Assembly: GCA_910577755.1 (NCBI GenBank)
Contig: CAJTNL010000005.1
Span: 49,752 to 113,751, forward strand
Source: an uncultured Eubacteriales bacterium
Lineage (GTDB): Bacteria; Bacillota; Clostridia; Oscillospirales; Acutalibacteraceae
DNA: 64,000 nt
Direction: 5' to 3'
Shown here: in pieces, positions 28,378 through 37,836 of the stretch
Layout of the letters: every line of letters begins with the position of its first letter
Numbering within the stretch: the first letter of the stretch is position 1
Position numbers and translations under genes: made by a program
Notes under the pieces: generated by a model
The model's database searches: none
The model's input: the letters and a program-made list of their open reading frames with translations, nothing else
Told to the model about the DNA's origin: nothing

Positions 28378-29307
28378 TCAGCATATCAATAAGTTCTCAT
28401 CCTTCTCAACAGGATGCCCTCGAAAAAAGTCTTTTGCCGACATTTTTTTTCCGCCTTCGTATTGTACCGTCACCAATTCGACTGCGCCCCCTCCGCAATA
28501 AACGAAAACAGCCCCATTTTTCTCCTTTATATCTCCCGGTTTTCCATTCTCACCGCTGTGTACCAATGTTTGATATATTTTTAACCGTTTATTATGGTAT
28601 ATAGTATTTGCCACCGGCCACGGAGATAGCCCCCGCACATGATTATGCACTTGCTGGGCTGTTTTACTCCAGTCAATCGGGGAATCTTTTTTACTTAACA
28701 TACCTGCATAACTTGCCATAGATTCATCCTGCGGAATTGGTCTTAACGCACCTTTTTGCAATTCGTTAATGGTTTGAATCAACAAATCTGCTCCTAAATG
28801 ACAAAGCCTTTCAAATAGCTCTCCTGAGGTTTCATTTTCACCAACCGGTGTTTCTGTTTTCAGCAGCATATCGCCTGTATCCAACCCTTCTCCCATAAAC
28901 ATAGTCGTAACACCTGCAACCGAGTCTCCATTTAAAACAGTCCATTGAATTGGCGCTGCACCGCGATATTTAGGCAGTAAAGAGCCGTGCACATTGATAC
29001 ACCCCCGTACTGGAATATCCAGTATTTCTTTAGGTAAAATTTTGCCATAGGCAACCGCTACAATTAATTCCGGCTCTAAATCTTTTATAATCTCTTGTAC
29101 TTTTCCATCACGCAAAGTAGATGGCTGATACACCATCAATCCATGTCTAAGAGCCAATTCTTTAATTGGCGGCGGTGTAAAAGTATATCCTCTGCCTTTT
29201 GGCTTATCTGGTTGCGTAAACACACCGCCTATATCATGACCTTCATCGACCAGGGCTTGTAAGCACGGTACTGCAAAATCTGGAGTACCCATAAATATCA
29301 TACGCAT
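28378..29307 (-). CDS. fmt: Methionyl-tRNA formyltransferase
   Basis: From the ATG at 29307 (AAGGTGA upstream) about 309 residues, normal for Fmt. Motifs: MGTPDFAVP at the start, the formyl-THF site region with NVHGSLLPKYRGAAPIQW, and a C-terminal OB domain. It formylates initiator Met-tRNA; peptide deformylase (next gene upstream) removes the group later. The frame extends to 29325 but has no ribosome site there. Confidence 0.97.
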   Translation of the reverse strand: MRMIFMGTPDFAVPCLQALVDEGHDIGGVFTQPDKPKGRGYTFTPPPIKELALRHGLMVYQPSTLRDGKVQEIIKDLEPELIVAVAYGKILPKEILDIPVRGCINVHGSLLPKYRGAAPIQWTVLNGDSVAGVTTMFMGEGLDTGDMLLKTETPVGENETSGELFERLCHLGADLLIQTINELQKGALRPIPQDESMASYAGMLSKKDSPIDWSKTAQQVHNHVRGLSPWPVANTIYHNKRLKIYQTLVHSGENGKPGDIKEKNGAVFVYCGGGAVELVTVQYEGGKKMSAKDFFRGHPVEKDENLLIC

Positions 29308-29368
29308 CTTAATCACCTTTTCCACTTTTAATTATGCAGATGTTATTGTTTCACATTGTAAGAGCTGA

Positions 29369-29839
29369 TTATAATGCCTCAATCCCATCTTTTGATTCCA
29401 TACGCACTACATGTTCACGAAATAAAATACCGCTTAAATGATCAATTTCATGACAACAGGCAACTGCAAATAGGCCTTCTGCTTCAAATTCAATATGCTC
29501 TCCTTTACGGTTTTGTGCAATCACTTTAATCTTTTGGGGACGCTTTGTAGTTCCGTATACACCCGGACATGATAAACAACCTTCCTGCATTTCCTGTTCG
29601 CCCTCTTCAAAAACGATTTCCGGGTTTACAAGCTCTACCAAGCCTTCTCCAATGTCTACAACTGCTACACGCCGCAGAACACCAACCTGAGGCGCCGCAA
29701 GTCCTACTCCATCTGCATGTATCATTGTTTCCTTTAAATCGTCCAGCAGCATCGCTAATCTATTGTCGAAGTTTTCCACAGCCCTGCAAACCTTTGTTAG
29801 AGCCTCGTCGCCTTCTGTTATAATATGTCTAATAGCCAT
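29369..29839 (-). CDS. def: Peptide deformylase
   Basis: 156 residues with all three family motifs: GVGLAAPQVG, EGCLSCPG and HEIDHLSG, which supply the metal ligands Cys, His and His. It removes the N-formyl group from new proteins. AAGGTG precedes the ATG. It lies between priA and fmt as in Bacillus. The lengthened CLSCPG has a second cysteine, seen in many type 1 deformylases of Clostridia. Confidence 0.96.
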   Translation of the reverse strand: MAIRHIITEGDEALTKVCRAVENFDNRLAMLLDDLKETMIHADGVGLAAPQVGVLRRVAVVDIGEGLVELVNPEIVFEEGEQEMQEGCLSCPGVYGTTKRPQKIKVIAQNRKGEHIEFEAEGLFAVACCHEIDHLSGILFREHVVRMESKDGIEAL

Positions 29840-29858
29840 TTTTTCACCTTAACCTTCT

Positions 29859-32315
29859 TTATATCATATCAGGATTACTGTCTGCATATACGGTAACTCC
29901 TGCAAAATCTTTCTGCTTGCCACAAGTTATTAGCAAACGCGAAAGCATCTCTCTAAATTTTAAATTATTTTTACATTTTATAATCAATTTATACCGATAT
30001 TTATTGTTTATCTTAGCCACTTGCGCTGGTGTAGGACGCAGCACCCGAAGCGGTAAATCAGCATACTCTGCAATAGCCAGCTCACCTAGAATTTCTAAAA
30101 ACAATCTGCTTGCATTTGCAACTCTATACTCTTCCTCCCCTATAAACCCTATTACAGCGATATCTGCAAACGGGGGATAAAGCATCGCTTTACGAAACAT
30201 GATTTCCTGTTCATAAAAATGTACGTAATCCTGGCGAGAAGCCAACCCAATTACAGGATTTTCAGGCGTATAGGTTTGCACCACAGCTTTGCCTTTTTTT
30301 ATACCGCGTCCGGAACGTCCTATCACCTGTGTTAGCAGATTAAATCCTCGTTCATTGCTGCGAAAGTCGTCGCTATATAACACTTGATCCGCAGATAATA
30401 CGCCTACCAGCGTAACATTTTCAAAATCAAGACCTTTTGCCACCATTTGTGTCCCAATCATAATATCATATTCTCCCCGTTGAAAAGCGCTCATTTTTTT
30501 TTCAAAAGCATAGCGCCGCATAATACAATCGGTATCCAGTCTTAAAATACGTGCATTTGGAAACAATGAGTACAGCTCTTCCTCCGCCCTTTGCGTACCG
30601 GATCCAGTATACCGCAGCTCCTGCTCATGACAATAGGGACACTCATTGGTAAAACACATCGAATAACCGCAATAATGGCACATAAATCTGTGATTGGCGC
30701 TATGATAGGTTAAAGAAATACTGCAACTAGGACAAGTAAGTACTTCTTTACAATGCTTACAGGAAACAAAGGTGTGGTAACCTCTTCGGTTAAGCAGCAA
30801 AATAGATTGCTCTTTTCGTACCAAATTTTCTTCCAACGCTTGTAATAATTCATAGCTAAAAGCAGTCATATTTCCGGATAACAGCTGTGTATTCATATCA
30901 GCTACAATAACTTGCGGCAATTGCGCCCCACCGTAACGCTTTGATAAAGTATATAAAGAATAGCGACCATTCTTCGCCATAAAGTAACTTTCTAACGACG
31001 GAGTAGCAGATGCCAATACCAACAAAGCATTATGATGGGCACAGCGATACTTGGCAACCTCTCTAGCATGATAACGAGGAGAGGCTTCCGATTTATACGT
31101 ATACTCTTGCTCCTCGTCCATAATAATAAGACCGAGATGTGTGAATGGGGCAAAAACAGCAGATCTGGTACCTATCGCTATTAACGCTTGTCCGCTTTTT
31201 ACACGCTTCCACTCATCCAGTCGTTCTCCCATTGATAATGCGCTATGAAATACCGCCACACGGTTTCCATAACGCTTATGAAAGCGAGCAAGCGTTTGCG
31301 GAGTCAGCGAGATTTCCGGCACCATTATAATAATACCTTTCCCCTGACGATAAACTTCGTCAACCAGTTTCATAAATACTAAGGTTTTACCGCTGCCCGT
31401 TATGCCATACAGTAACGAAATACCGCCATTGCCCCTGTGATACTGCTGCAGCAAACCGTCATAAGCCTGCTGCTGCTCATGGGATAAGGAAATTGTCTCT
31501 GTTTCTGTTAGCTGCAAAATTTGCTCATAAGGATTGCGATACATCTCGGTTATATAAAATTCCGCAATACCGCCTTTGACTAAATTGTTTACTACCGCCG
31601 TTGTAACGCCAGTAAAGTAACAAAGTTCCTTTACTGATACAGCTCCAATATCTCGAAGTGCGCGGTAAACACTTTTTTGTTTTATTGTTAATTTAGGTTC
31701 TTGTTCTTCATGGCTGTAACGCTCTGTTAAACGTACCATTTTCTGCGTAGCATCATTTACGTGACGAATAACCTCCTGTGTTTTACACAGCCATCCTTTT
31801 TTCACCAGCTGTTCGGGTAATTTTGCGTTTTGCAATAATCCCTCTGTCTTTTTTATAATATTTGCATCTGTCGGGCCTGCCTGAGATAAAAATGTCAGCA
31901 GTCGCAATTCCTCGTCTGTGCAGACAGGTTGTATTTGTTCCAATGGTAATGCAAGCGCATACACTATTTTCCACTTCATACTCAGTCCTGTAGGCAGTAA
32001 TAGCTTGACAGCATCATATAGGGTACAAAAATAACGCTCCTTTAACCATGTCACCATATTTAAAAGCTCAGATGTGAAAAACGGTGCTTCATCAAGCACC
32101 GTTACAACAGACTTTCGTTTTTCCTCATCTTCTGCCTGTTCCAACGCTAGAATCACACCTTGACGGCGGCTGTTGCCTGGGCCAAAAGGGACTATGATCC
32201 TGCACCCTGCTACCGCTTTTTGCATCAGCGACGGCGGAACAAGATAATCAAAAGCTTTATCAAATTGATACGTGGTATTTTCTACTGCAACCTTTGCAAC
32301 AGTTACAACTGTCAT
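29859..32315 (-). CDS. priA: Primosomal replication restart helicase PriA
   Basis: From the ATG at 32315 (AAGAGGTG upstream) 818 residues. The N-terminal DNA-binding domain is followed by a helicase with Walker A GITGSGKT, Walker B MDEEQE, and a zinc-binding insert with paired cysteines (CKHC, CPSC, CHYC, CPYC). PriA reloads the replisome at stalled forks. The DEEH box of Bacillus and E. coli reads DEEQ here. A start at 32354 would overlap rpoZ and is not needed. The coaBC gene found between rpoZ and priA in Bacillus is missing here. Confidence 0.95.
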   Translation of the reverse strand: MTVVTVAKVAVENTTYQFDKAFDYLVPPSLMQKAVAGCRIIVPFGPGNSRRQGVILALEQAEDEEKRKSVVTVLDEAPFFTSELLNMVTWLKERYFCTLYDAVKLLLPTGLSMKWKIVYALALPLEQIQPVCTDEELRLLTFLSQAGPTDANIIKKTEGLLQNAKLPEQLVKKGWLCKTQEVIRHVNDATQKMVRLTERYSHEEQEPKLTIKQKSVYRALRDIGAVSVKELCYFTGVTTAVVNNLVKGGIAEFYITEMYRNPYEQILQLTETETISLSHEQQQAYDGLLQQYHRGNGGISLLYGITGSGKTLVFMKLVDEVYRQGKGIIIMVPEISLTPQTLARFHKRYGNRVAVFHSALSMGERLDEWKRVKSGQALIAIGTRSAVFAPFTHLGLIIMDEEQEYTYKSEASPRYHAREVAKYRCAHHNALLVLASATPSLESYFMAKNGRYSLYTLSKRYGGAQLPQVIVADMNTQLLSGNMTAFSYELLQALEENLVRKEQSILLLNRRGYHTFVSCKHCKEVLTCPSCSISLTYHSANHRFMCHYCGYSMCFTNECPYCHEQELRYTGSGTQRAEEELYSLFPNARILRLDTDCIMRRYAFEKKMSAFQRGEYDIMIGTQMVAKGLDFENVTLVGVLSADQVLYSDDFRSNERGFNLLTQVIGRSGRGIKKGKAVVQTYTPENPVIGLASRQDYVHFYEQEIMFRKAMLYPPFADIAVIGFIGEEEYRVANASRLFLEILGELAIAEYADLPLRVLRPTPAQVAKINNKYRYKLIIKCKNNLKFREMLSRLLITCGKQKDFAGVTVYADSNPDMI

Positions 32316-32337
32316 GGACACACCTCTTAAATATACC

Positions 32338-32634
32338 CTATAGAATAAATTCATCCGTCTGAATTTCTCTTTCTAACATGGACTCTAAGACAGCATCTGT
32401 ACAGCTGTCATCTTTTTTACAGTCCGCTTTACCGGAGCACGCACTTGATTCAACAATTTGAAACTTACCGTCAATAAATTCGTCTACCGCTATATCTACC
32501 GGTTTTTCTACCAAAATTTCACCTTTGATTTCAGCTTCATTTGCAACCTCTCTTGCCCGCTTTGCAATTGCCACTACCAATGAATAATAGCTAATACTTA
32601 CATTATCATTTAATTGAATATTTGGTTTAATCAT
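32338..32634 (-). CDS. rpoZ: RNA polymerase omega subunit
   Basis: 98 residues. The omega core is visible as SYYSLVVAIAKRAREVAN, followed by KPVDIAVDEFIDGKF. The C-terminal third is cysteine- and acid-rich (SACSGKADCKKDDSC) and unlike standard omega. It lies one base from gmk, as in the conserved gmk-rpoZ pair. AAGGAT precedes the ATG. Confidence 0.88.
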   Translation of the reverse strand: MIKPNIQLNDNVSISYYSLVVAIAKRAREVANEAEIKGEILVEKPVDIAVDEFIDGKFQIVESSACSGKADCKKDDSCTDAVLESMLEREIQTDEFIL

Positions 32635-32635
32635 A

Positions 32636-33244
32636 TTACAGCATCCTTTCTTTAACCGACTCTCTGCAGCATACCTTTAATTTTTCCGCAGCAATAATTT
32701 GATTGATTTGTTCAATTGTATGGGCAACTGTATCATTTACAATAACATAATCATAATCTTTCGCAGTTTCCATTTCTTTCTGTGCAATTGTCAAACGCTT
32801 CTGAATCGTCTCTTCATCTTCTGTATTACGAGCCCGCAAACGTTTTTCCAACTCTTCAAGTGAAGGAGGAAGAACAAAAACACTGACGCACTCCGGAAGT
32901 TTTTCTTTAATTTGACGTGCACCCTGCACCTCAATTTCTAATACTACGTCCAAACCATCTGAAATCCAATTCATAATTGGAACACTTGGTGTTCCGTAAT
33001 ATTTACCACAGTACTGTGCATATTCCAACATTTTATCATTTACAATTTGTTCTTCAAACTCCTCATTAGTCATAAAAAAATAATGCACCCCATGACATTC
33101 CCCCTCGCGAGGCTGGCGAGTTGTTGCAGAGACCGATAGCTTCATATTATGGTTTTTGTTTAATAATTCCTTTAACACAGTACCCTTGCCGGCACCTGAT
33201 GGACCCGAAAAAATCAACAGCAATCCATTATTACACATTATCAT
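32636..33244 (-). CDS. gmk: Guanylate kinase
   Basis: 202 residues with P-loop SGPSGAGKGT and guanylate kinase motifs TTRQPREGE and EIEVQGARQIK. It converts GMP and dGMP to diphosphates. Two ATGs (33244 and 33238) follow GAGGAG; both overlap the end of remA. The remA-gmk-rpoZ order is conserved in Firmicutes. Confidence 0.96.
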   Translation of the reverse strand: MIMCNNGLLLIFSGPSGAGKGTVLKELLNKNHNMKLSVSATTRQPREGECHGVHYFFMTNEEFEEQIVNDKMLEYAQYCGKYYGTPSVPIMNWISDGLDVVLEIEVQGARQIKEKLPECVSVFVLPPSLEELEKRLRARNTEDEETIQKRLTIAQKEMETAKDYDYVIVNDTVAHTIEQINQIIAAEKLKVCCRESVKERML

Positions 33245-33509
33245 CTAACTCCTCATCACCAGATAAATTTTCATCACGGTCATTTAGCCTATTCGCTACA
33301 GTCTCCGGCTGTACAGCAGAAAGAATCACATGGTCACTATCTGTTATAATTACCGCTCTGGTGCGCCGTCCATAAGTTGCATCAATCAGAGAACTGCGTT
33401 CCTTTGCATCCTGTATAATTCGTTTAATTGGCGCAGACTCCGGACTGACAATGGCAACCAACCGATTGGCTGAAACCATGTTGCCAAAGCCAATATTAAT
33501 TAGCTTCAT
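33231..33509 (-). CDS. remA: RemA-family extracellular matrix regulator (DUF370)
   Basis: 92 residues with the typical start MKLINIGFGNMVSANRLVAI and TYGRRTRAVIITDS. RemA is a DNA-binding regulator of biofilm matrix genes in Bacillus. It follows yicC closely (26 bases). The acidic tail (about 15 residues) overlaps the gmk start. Confidence 0.94.
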   Translation of the reverse strand: MKLINIGFGNMVSANRLVAIVSPESAPIKRIIQDAKERSSLIDATYGRRTRAVIITDSDHVILSAVQPETVANRLNDRDENLSGDEELDDNV

Positions 33510-33535
33510 GCTTTAATTCCTCCTGCCCTAAAAGG

Positions 33536-34414
33536 CTATTCTATGTTCTGGATCTGTTCTCTAATTTTTTCAATTTCTGCTTTCATATCTACAACCATAT
33601 AGGCAATCTGTGCATCCAGCGCCTTGGACCCAATAGTGTTCGCTTCACGATTCATCTCCTGCACCAGAAAGTCTAGCTTTCTGCCAACAGCCTCGGCAGA
33701 CCCTAACATATTTCTGAATTGATCTACATGGCTGCACAAACGAACCGTTTCTTCTACTACAGAGATTTTATCGGCAAACAGCGTAATCTCCATATATAAT
33801 CGGGTCTCGTTATACTCGCGGTCATTCGTAAGCTCCTGCATTCGTACTTTTAGGCGTTCCTTATATGCTTCCACCGTTTGAGGAGAACGTACTTTAATTT
33901 CATTAACTAGCTGCTCAATATTAGCAGCATGGTTTAAAATATCTTGCTTTAAATTTTGTCCCTCCTGCTCGCGCATAGCAAGCATATCTGCTAAGGCTTT
34001 CTCCACCACTTGACTCACAGCTAACCAAAGCTGCTCTTCATTCTCCTGTTCCCTTTGTACATTTAATACCTCCGAATATGATGCAATGGTAAAAACATCC
34101 ACCTCTTCTTTCAAATCGAATTGCCGTGCAAGCCTTTTTAAAGCCTGCATATAACTATCCGCCAACGATTCATTAATTTCAATAGATATCGGTGCATCAC
34201 GGGTAGGTTCTATAGTAACGATAATGTCTAGCTTACCCCTTGAAACTTTACTTTGTACAAAAGACTTTAACTGTCCCTCCAAAAAACCATAACCTTTGGG
34301 CAGCCGAGCGGTATATTCAAAATAGCGGTGATTGACCGACCTCACTTCTGCTCCAATCAATCTTCCGTTGATAACTTTCTCGTACCGTCCATAGCCTGTC
34401 ATACTTTTTATCAA
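33536..34414 (-). CDS. yicC: YicC/YloC-family endoribonuclease-like protein
   Basis: 292 residues, beginning IKSMTGYGRYEK and ending with the typical QEMNREANTIGSKA and AEIEKIREQIQN. YicC proteins are endoribonucleases that act on some small RNAs. The start is TTG at 34414; it gives the family N-terminus, while the next ATG (34402) would remove conserved residues. First gene of the long operon and preceded by its promoter. Confidence 0.92.
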   Translation of the reverse strand: MIKSMTGYGRYEKVINGRLIGAEVRSVNHRYFEYTARLPKGYGFLEGQLKSFVQSKVSRGKLDIIVTIEPTRDAPISIEINESLADSYMQALKRLARQFDLKEEVDVFTIASYSEVLNVQREQENEEQLWLAVSQVVEKALADMLAMREQEGQNLKQDILNHAANIEQLVNEIKVRSPQTVEAYKERLKVRMQELTNDREYNETRLYMEITLFADKISVVEETVRLCSHVDQFRNMLGSAEAVGRKLDFLVQEMNREANTIGSKALDAQIAYMVVDMKAEIEKIREQIQNIE

Positions 34415-34485
34415 AATAATCAGCTCAATTCTAATACGATAGATACAAAAACTATCCTAATATTTTACAATAAAATGTTGTGATT

Positions 34486-34514
34486 ATTCTATCATTTTTA
34501 TAATTTAATTGCAA
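34486..34514 (-). promoter_or_regulatory. Sigma-A-type promoter for the yicC-to-thiN operon
   Basis: TTGCAA, 17 bases, TAGAAT on the minus strand, about 70 bases before yicC. Confidence 0.6.
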
Positions 34515-34524
34515 CTATACAGCA

Positions 34525-34567
34525 CTTAAAAAACAATAAAAGACTAAAAGAATCCTCTTTCAGTCTT
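34525..34567 (-). terminator. Terminator after rluB
   Basis: Arms AAGACT/AGTCTT with inner AAAGA/TCTTT, followed on the minus strand by TTATTGTTTTTT. It lies about 80 bases after the rluB stop and separates it from yicC. Confidence 0.75.
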
Positions 34568-34649
34568 CGTATAGCGTCATTTTTATTTATTTAACACCCA
34601 AAAACCTATCATTTTTTATAAAAGCAATCATCAGTTACATAGTGGACAG

Positions 34650-35414
34650 CTACACATTTGCCCTAACTTTACTAGTCGCTGAACATTGATTAACTTTTGC
34701 AGCAGCATTTAGCTTTTTAACCTCTTCAACAGTTAAGCGACGATAATCCCCTGGTTGCAGCATACCCAACTTAACAGGTCCACAAGCCACACGCTTAAGA
34801 CGCGCTACCTCCAATCCTAATTGCTCGCACATATTGCGAATCTGGCGATTGCGCCCTTCATAAAGAACCATTTCCAAAACCACACGACCCGGTTCCTGCA
34901 ACACAACATTAACTTGAGCCGGCGCTGTCTTTCTACCGTCAATGATCATCCCTGCTGTCAGAGCAGTAATCTGGTCCTCTGTAATGGACGGACGCACTGT
35001 CACACGATAGGTTTTTGGAATATGCATAGAAGGGTGGGTCATTGCATTAGCAAAACTACCATCGTTTGTCATTAACAACATTCCTTCAGAATCACGATCT
35101 AATCGTCCAACAGGATAAATCCTTTCCGGTATATTTGTTACTAGCTCCGCTACACATTTACGATCCATTTCATCGTTCATCGTTGTAATAAAACCTCTCG
35201 GCTTGTAAAGCATAATATATACATTCCGCACATTGCTCACAATATTTTTATTATCTACTGTCACTCTATCCTTTTTAGAGTCCACTTTATCTCCTATTTT
35301 TGCAACCTTGCCATTTACCTTTACACGACCACTTGCAATTAACTCTTCCGCTTTTCTGCGTGAGGCAACCCCGCAGTCCGCAAGCATTTTTTGCAGCCTA
35401 ACATCTTTTGCCAT
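34650..35414 (-). CDS. rluB: 23S rRNA pseudouridine synthase, RsuA/RluB family
   Basis: 254 residues: an N-terminal S4 RNA-binding domain (RLQKMLADCGVASRRKAEEL) and the catalytic motif with aspartate PVGRLDRDSEGMLLMTND. It converts uridine to pseudouridine in rRNA. The ATG at 35414 follows AAAGGTGG. RluB is inferred from Firmicute position near scpAB; a related RsuA or RluE specificity cannot be excluded. Confidence 0.92.
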   Translation of the reverse strand: MAKDVRLQKMLADCGVASRRKAEELIASGRVKVNGKVAKIGDKVDSKKDRVTVDNKNIVSNVRNVYIMLYKPRGFITTMNDEMDRKCVAELVTNIPERIYPVGRLDRDSEGMLLMTNDGSFANAMTHPSMHIPKTYRVTVRPSITEDQITALTAGMIIDGRKTAPAQVNVVLQEPGRVVLEMVLYEGRNRQIRNMCEQLGLEVARLKRVACGPVKLGMLQPGDYRRLTVEEVKKLNAAAKVNQCSATSKVRANV

Positions 35415-35437
35415 TTTTTAATCCACCTTTTTCCATC

Positions 35438-36586
35438 TTATCGAAACAAATTTCGAAAAAAATCTCCTATTTTCTGAAATATAGTTTTTTCAACGGTCTG
35501 TTGCTCTACTTGACCGACAGTAATCAATGGAACAGAACCGATTTCTTCTCCGTTTAACTGGTAAGAAATTCTACCAAGCTGCGTTCCTCCCGGAACAGGA
35601 GCATATACAAAACTCGGCAAAATAACCACACGCTTAATTTTATCTGCATCACCTACAGCAACTACAGCACTTTTGATATCGCAACCAACCACATTTATCT
35701 GTTCATTTACACCGCCCACAACGTCTACCGTAAATTGCGTATTAGCATCGTCCATTTTTACACTGGTCAGTTGTGAAAATCCGTAATCAAACATGCTGAT
35801 ATGGTCATTCCAATCGTCCGGCGCATGAAGCGTCACCGCTACCAAACATACGCCATCTCTTTCAGCCGCAGACACAAGACACCTGCCGGCTTTTTTTGTA
35901 AAGCCCGTTTTAATACCAATACAACCCTCATATAAATGCAGCAGTTTATTATGATTACTATAACTTTGAGTATGAGGTGGATGAACAAAGGTGGCCATAA
36001 CTTTTGTTTGCGAACAAATATCCAAAAAAACCTGATTCTGAATAGCAGCCGCACCCAACTTTGCCATATCGAGCGCTGTAGAATAATGCTCTTCGGCATC
36101 CAGCCCCGATGCTGTTACAAAATTCGTATCGTTCATATCAAGCTCTTGAGCTCTGGCATTCATCATACCAGCAAAGATTTCTTCTGATCCACCTATGGCA
36201 ACTGCCGCACCATAAGCCGCATCATTACCCGAAACCGTCAGCATACCAATTGCCAAATCTTTCAGCGAAATCTGGTCGCCGGCATTGAGATACATAGAAG
36301 AACCTTCAATTCCTGCAACCTGTTGACTAATTGTTACAATTTGATTTTCTTTTTCCGCTGCTTCCAGAGTTAAAAGAGCCGTCATAATTTTGGTTGTGCT
36401 CGCCATAGCTCGCTTTTGCTCTGCATTTTTTGCATAAAGCACCTCACCGTTATCCGCATTTATCAAAACTGCGGACTGGGCTGAAACCGATAGAGCTCCA
36501 GATTGCTCCTCTCCGTAAACCGGCAGCACCGAGCTTACAAATATAAGACATACAACACACATCATACTAGCAATTATTTTATACAA
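35438..36586 (-). CDS. D-Ala-D-Ala carboxypeptidase (DacF-like, S11)
   Basis: I start at the TTG at 36586, where TAGGTGG lies six bases upstream; the frame extends to 36634. The protein then has about 382 residues with a signal peptide ending near VYG. Penicillin-binding motifs: STTK, SGN, KTG (GIKTGF). A C-terminal beta domain and an amphipathic tail (FQKIGDFFRNLFR) probably tether it to the membrane. It trims stem peptides of peptidoglycan. Its place before scpB/ytfJ resembles dacB/dacF loci of spore formers. Confidence 0.92.
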   Translation of the reverse strand: MYKIIASMMCVVCLIFVSSVLPVYGEEQSGALSVSAQSAVLINADNGEVLYAKNAEQKRAMASTTKIMTALLTLEAAEKENQIVTISQQVAGIEGSSMYLNAGDQISLKDLAIGMLTVSGNDAAYGAAVAIGGSEEIFAGMMNARAQELDMNDTNFVTASGLDAEEHYSTALDMAKLGAAAIQNQVFLDICSQTKVMATFVHPPHTQSYSNHNKLLHLYEGCIGIKTGFTKKAGRCLVSAAERDGVCLVAVTLHAPDDWNDHISMFDYGFSQLTSVKMDDANTQFTVDVVGGVNEQINVVGCDIKSAVVAVGDADKIKRVVILPSFVYAPVPGGTQLGRISYQLNGEEIGSVPLITVGQVEQQTVEKTIFQKIGDFFRNLFR

Positions 36587-36724
36587 AGAAAACCACCTAC
36601 CAATAGTACCACTATATGCAGGCAGTCTAAGCAATATGAATTGTTGTATACCTAAATTCGGTACTCAGTCATGTTTTTATTAACGTAATATAAAATTGCC
36701 GTAATGCTTAGATATTTAATTTTA

Positions 36725-37150
36725 TTATTCTTCCAATTTATCCAATTCTTTAGCGTCCTTTTTCTCTGCTTTCTCTTCTTTTTTCTTTTTAAAAGCCGAC
36801 GACAGTTTATCCACTACATCGGGTACCATCTGCACAATACGGTCAACCGAACCTTCAAAAGGTTCTATCTGCACCATCTTAACATTACCATTGTTAATAG
36901 ATAAAAACGCAATTGGCGTAATGGTAATACCAGCACCCGCTCCACCACCAAAAAAGTCTTTAGCCGGCTGCGATTTTGCAGGGAAATCAGAACCACCGGA
37001 AGCAAAACCGTAACTGACTCTCGAAATAGGAATAACAGTTGTTCCATCCGGTACTGTAATCGGTTCACCTATTACCGAATTAACATCCACCATTTCTTTA
37101 ATTTTTTCCATCGTGGTTTCCAGCATGCCGTCAATTGGACGAGTACCCAT
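36725..37150 (-). CDS. ytfJ: GerW-family sporulation protein YtfJ
   Basis: 141 residues with the YtfJ core (VIGEPITVPDGTTVIPISRV, GGSDFPAK, GGGAGAGITITPIAFL) and a Lys/Glu-rich charged tail. GerW is needed for germination response in Bacillus. The ATG follows AAAGGAG. The gene stands between DUF2953 and a carboxypeptidase gene. Confidence 0.94.
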   Translation of the reverse strand: MGTRPIDGMLETTMEKIKEMVDVNSVIGEPITVPDGTTVIPISRVSYGFASGGSDFPAKSQPAKDFFGGGAGAGITITPIAFLSINNGNVKMVQIEPFEGSVDRIVQMVPDVVDKLSSAFKKKKEEKAEKKDAKELDKLEE

Positions 37151-37170
37151 AATAATTACACTCCTTTAAG

Positions 37171-37800
37171 CTAATGATTAGATGATTTAGCAATATGTTT
37201 GCGGTATACTTTTATCAACTTTAAAAAGCTGCCGATTCCCGCTATAATAACAAAAATAGGCCGAATACCTGCTGTTAAATGAAAATCCGCTTTCGATTCT
37301 TTCTCCTCAAAATCTGCAATTACGCAGACATGAGTAATTTTACATTTTGTGACGGTTTGTATTGCGTTCACAGCAGGATATATTACTGCGCAAGCCTGTC
37401 CATATTGTAGAGCGGTTTGCGCCGCATCCTCATTAGAAACCGCAATGTCTAATGACAAACGATACACAACAACATGAGAAAACAGATTTCTACCTATACC
37501 TGTTACAATACTTTTAAGCTCCATTATAAGCTCGAACAAACCTGAGACGCCCTTACGTTCTAGTATAACCTTAATTTTAGAAAGTTTACCCTTTTTTTCT
37601 CTTTCTTTTTCTTTTTTCTTTCTTGGGAGGGTATCTGTTTCCTTTTCCTGAAATACCCGAAACGGAATACCCAATATTCTAACCCTTATAAGAAGGTCAT
37701 CCTGAAACCGCAAATCCAAAATTACGGGGCAAATTAATATAATTGCAAAAATCAGCAAAACTCCTCCGATCACCAAAAGAGAAATCATGCGTGCATCCAT
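37171..37800 (-). CDS. DUF2953 membrane protein
   Basis: The ATG at 37800 has GGGGGTGG six bases upstream (a TTG at 37806 also exists), giving 209 residues. An N-terminal membrane segment (LLVIGGVLLIFAIILICPVI) is followed by a basic cytoplasmic or linker stretch (KKKEKEREKKGK) and a second hydrophobic segment near the C-terminus. The DUF2953 family usually sits next to ytfJ in spore formers, as here, and its function is unknown. Confidence 0.85.
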   Translation of the reverse strand: MDARMISLLVIGGVLLIFAIILICPVILDLRFQDDLLIRVRILGIPFRVFQEKETDTLPRKKKEKEREKKGKLSKIKVILERKGVSGLFELIMELKSIVTGIGRNLFSHVVVYRLSLDIAVSNEDAAQTALQYGQACAVIYPAVNAIQTVTKCKITHVCVIADFEEKESKADFHLTAGIRPIFVIIAGIGSFLKLIKVYRKHIAKSSNH

Positions 37801-37836
37801 ATGCAACCACCCCCAATAATTTTTACAGTATTACCT

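Larger units (their letters stand above)
26811..28520. repeat. Ancient tandem duplication of yugP plus the 3' end of fmt
   Basis: Two units in the same orientation. One is yugP (26811-27512) with a decayed fmt tail (27547-27679). The other is a decayed yugP (27680-28353) with the intact fmt 3' end (28378-about 28520). The short spacers before each yugP copy also align, so the duplicated unit is about 850 bases. Divergence is considerable. Confidence 0.75.
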
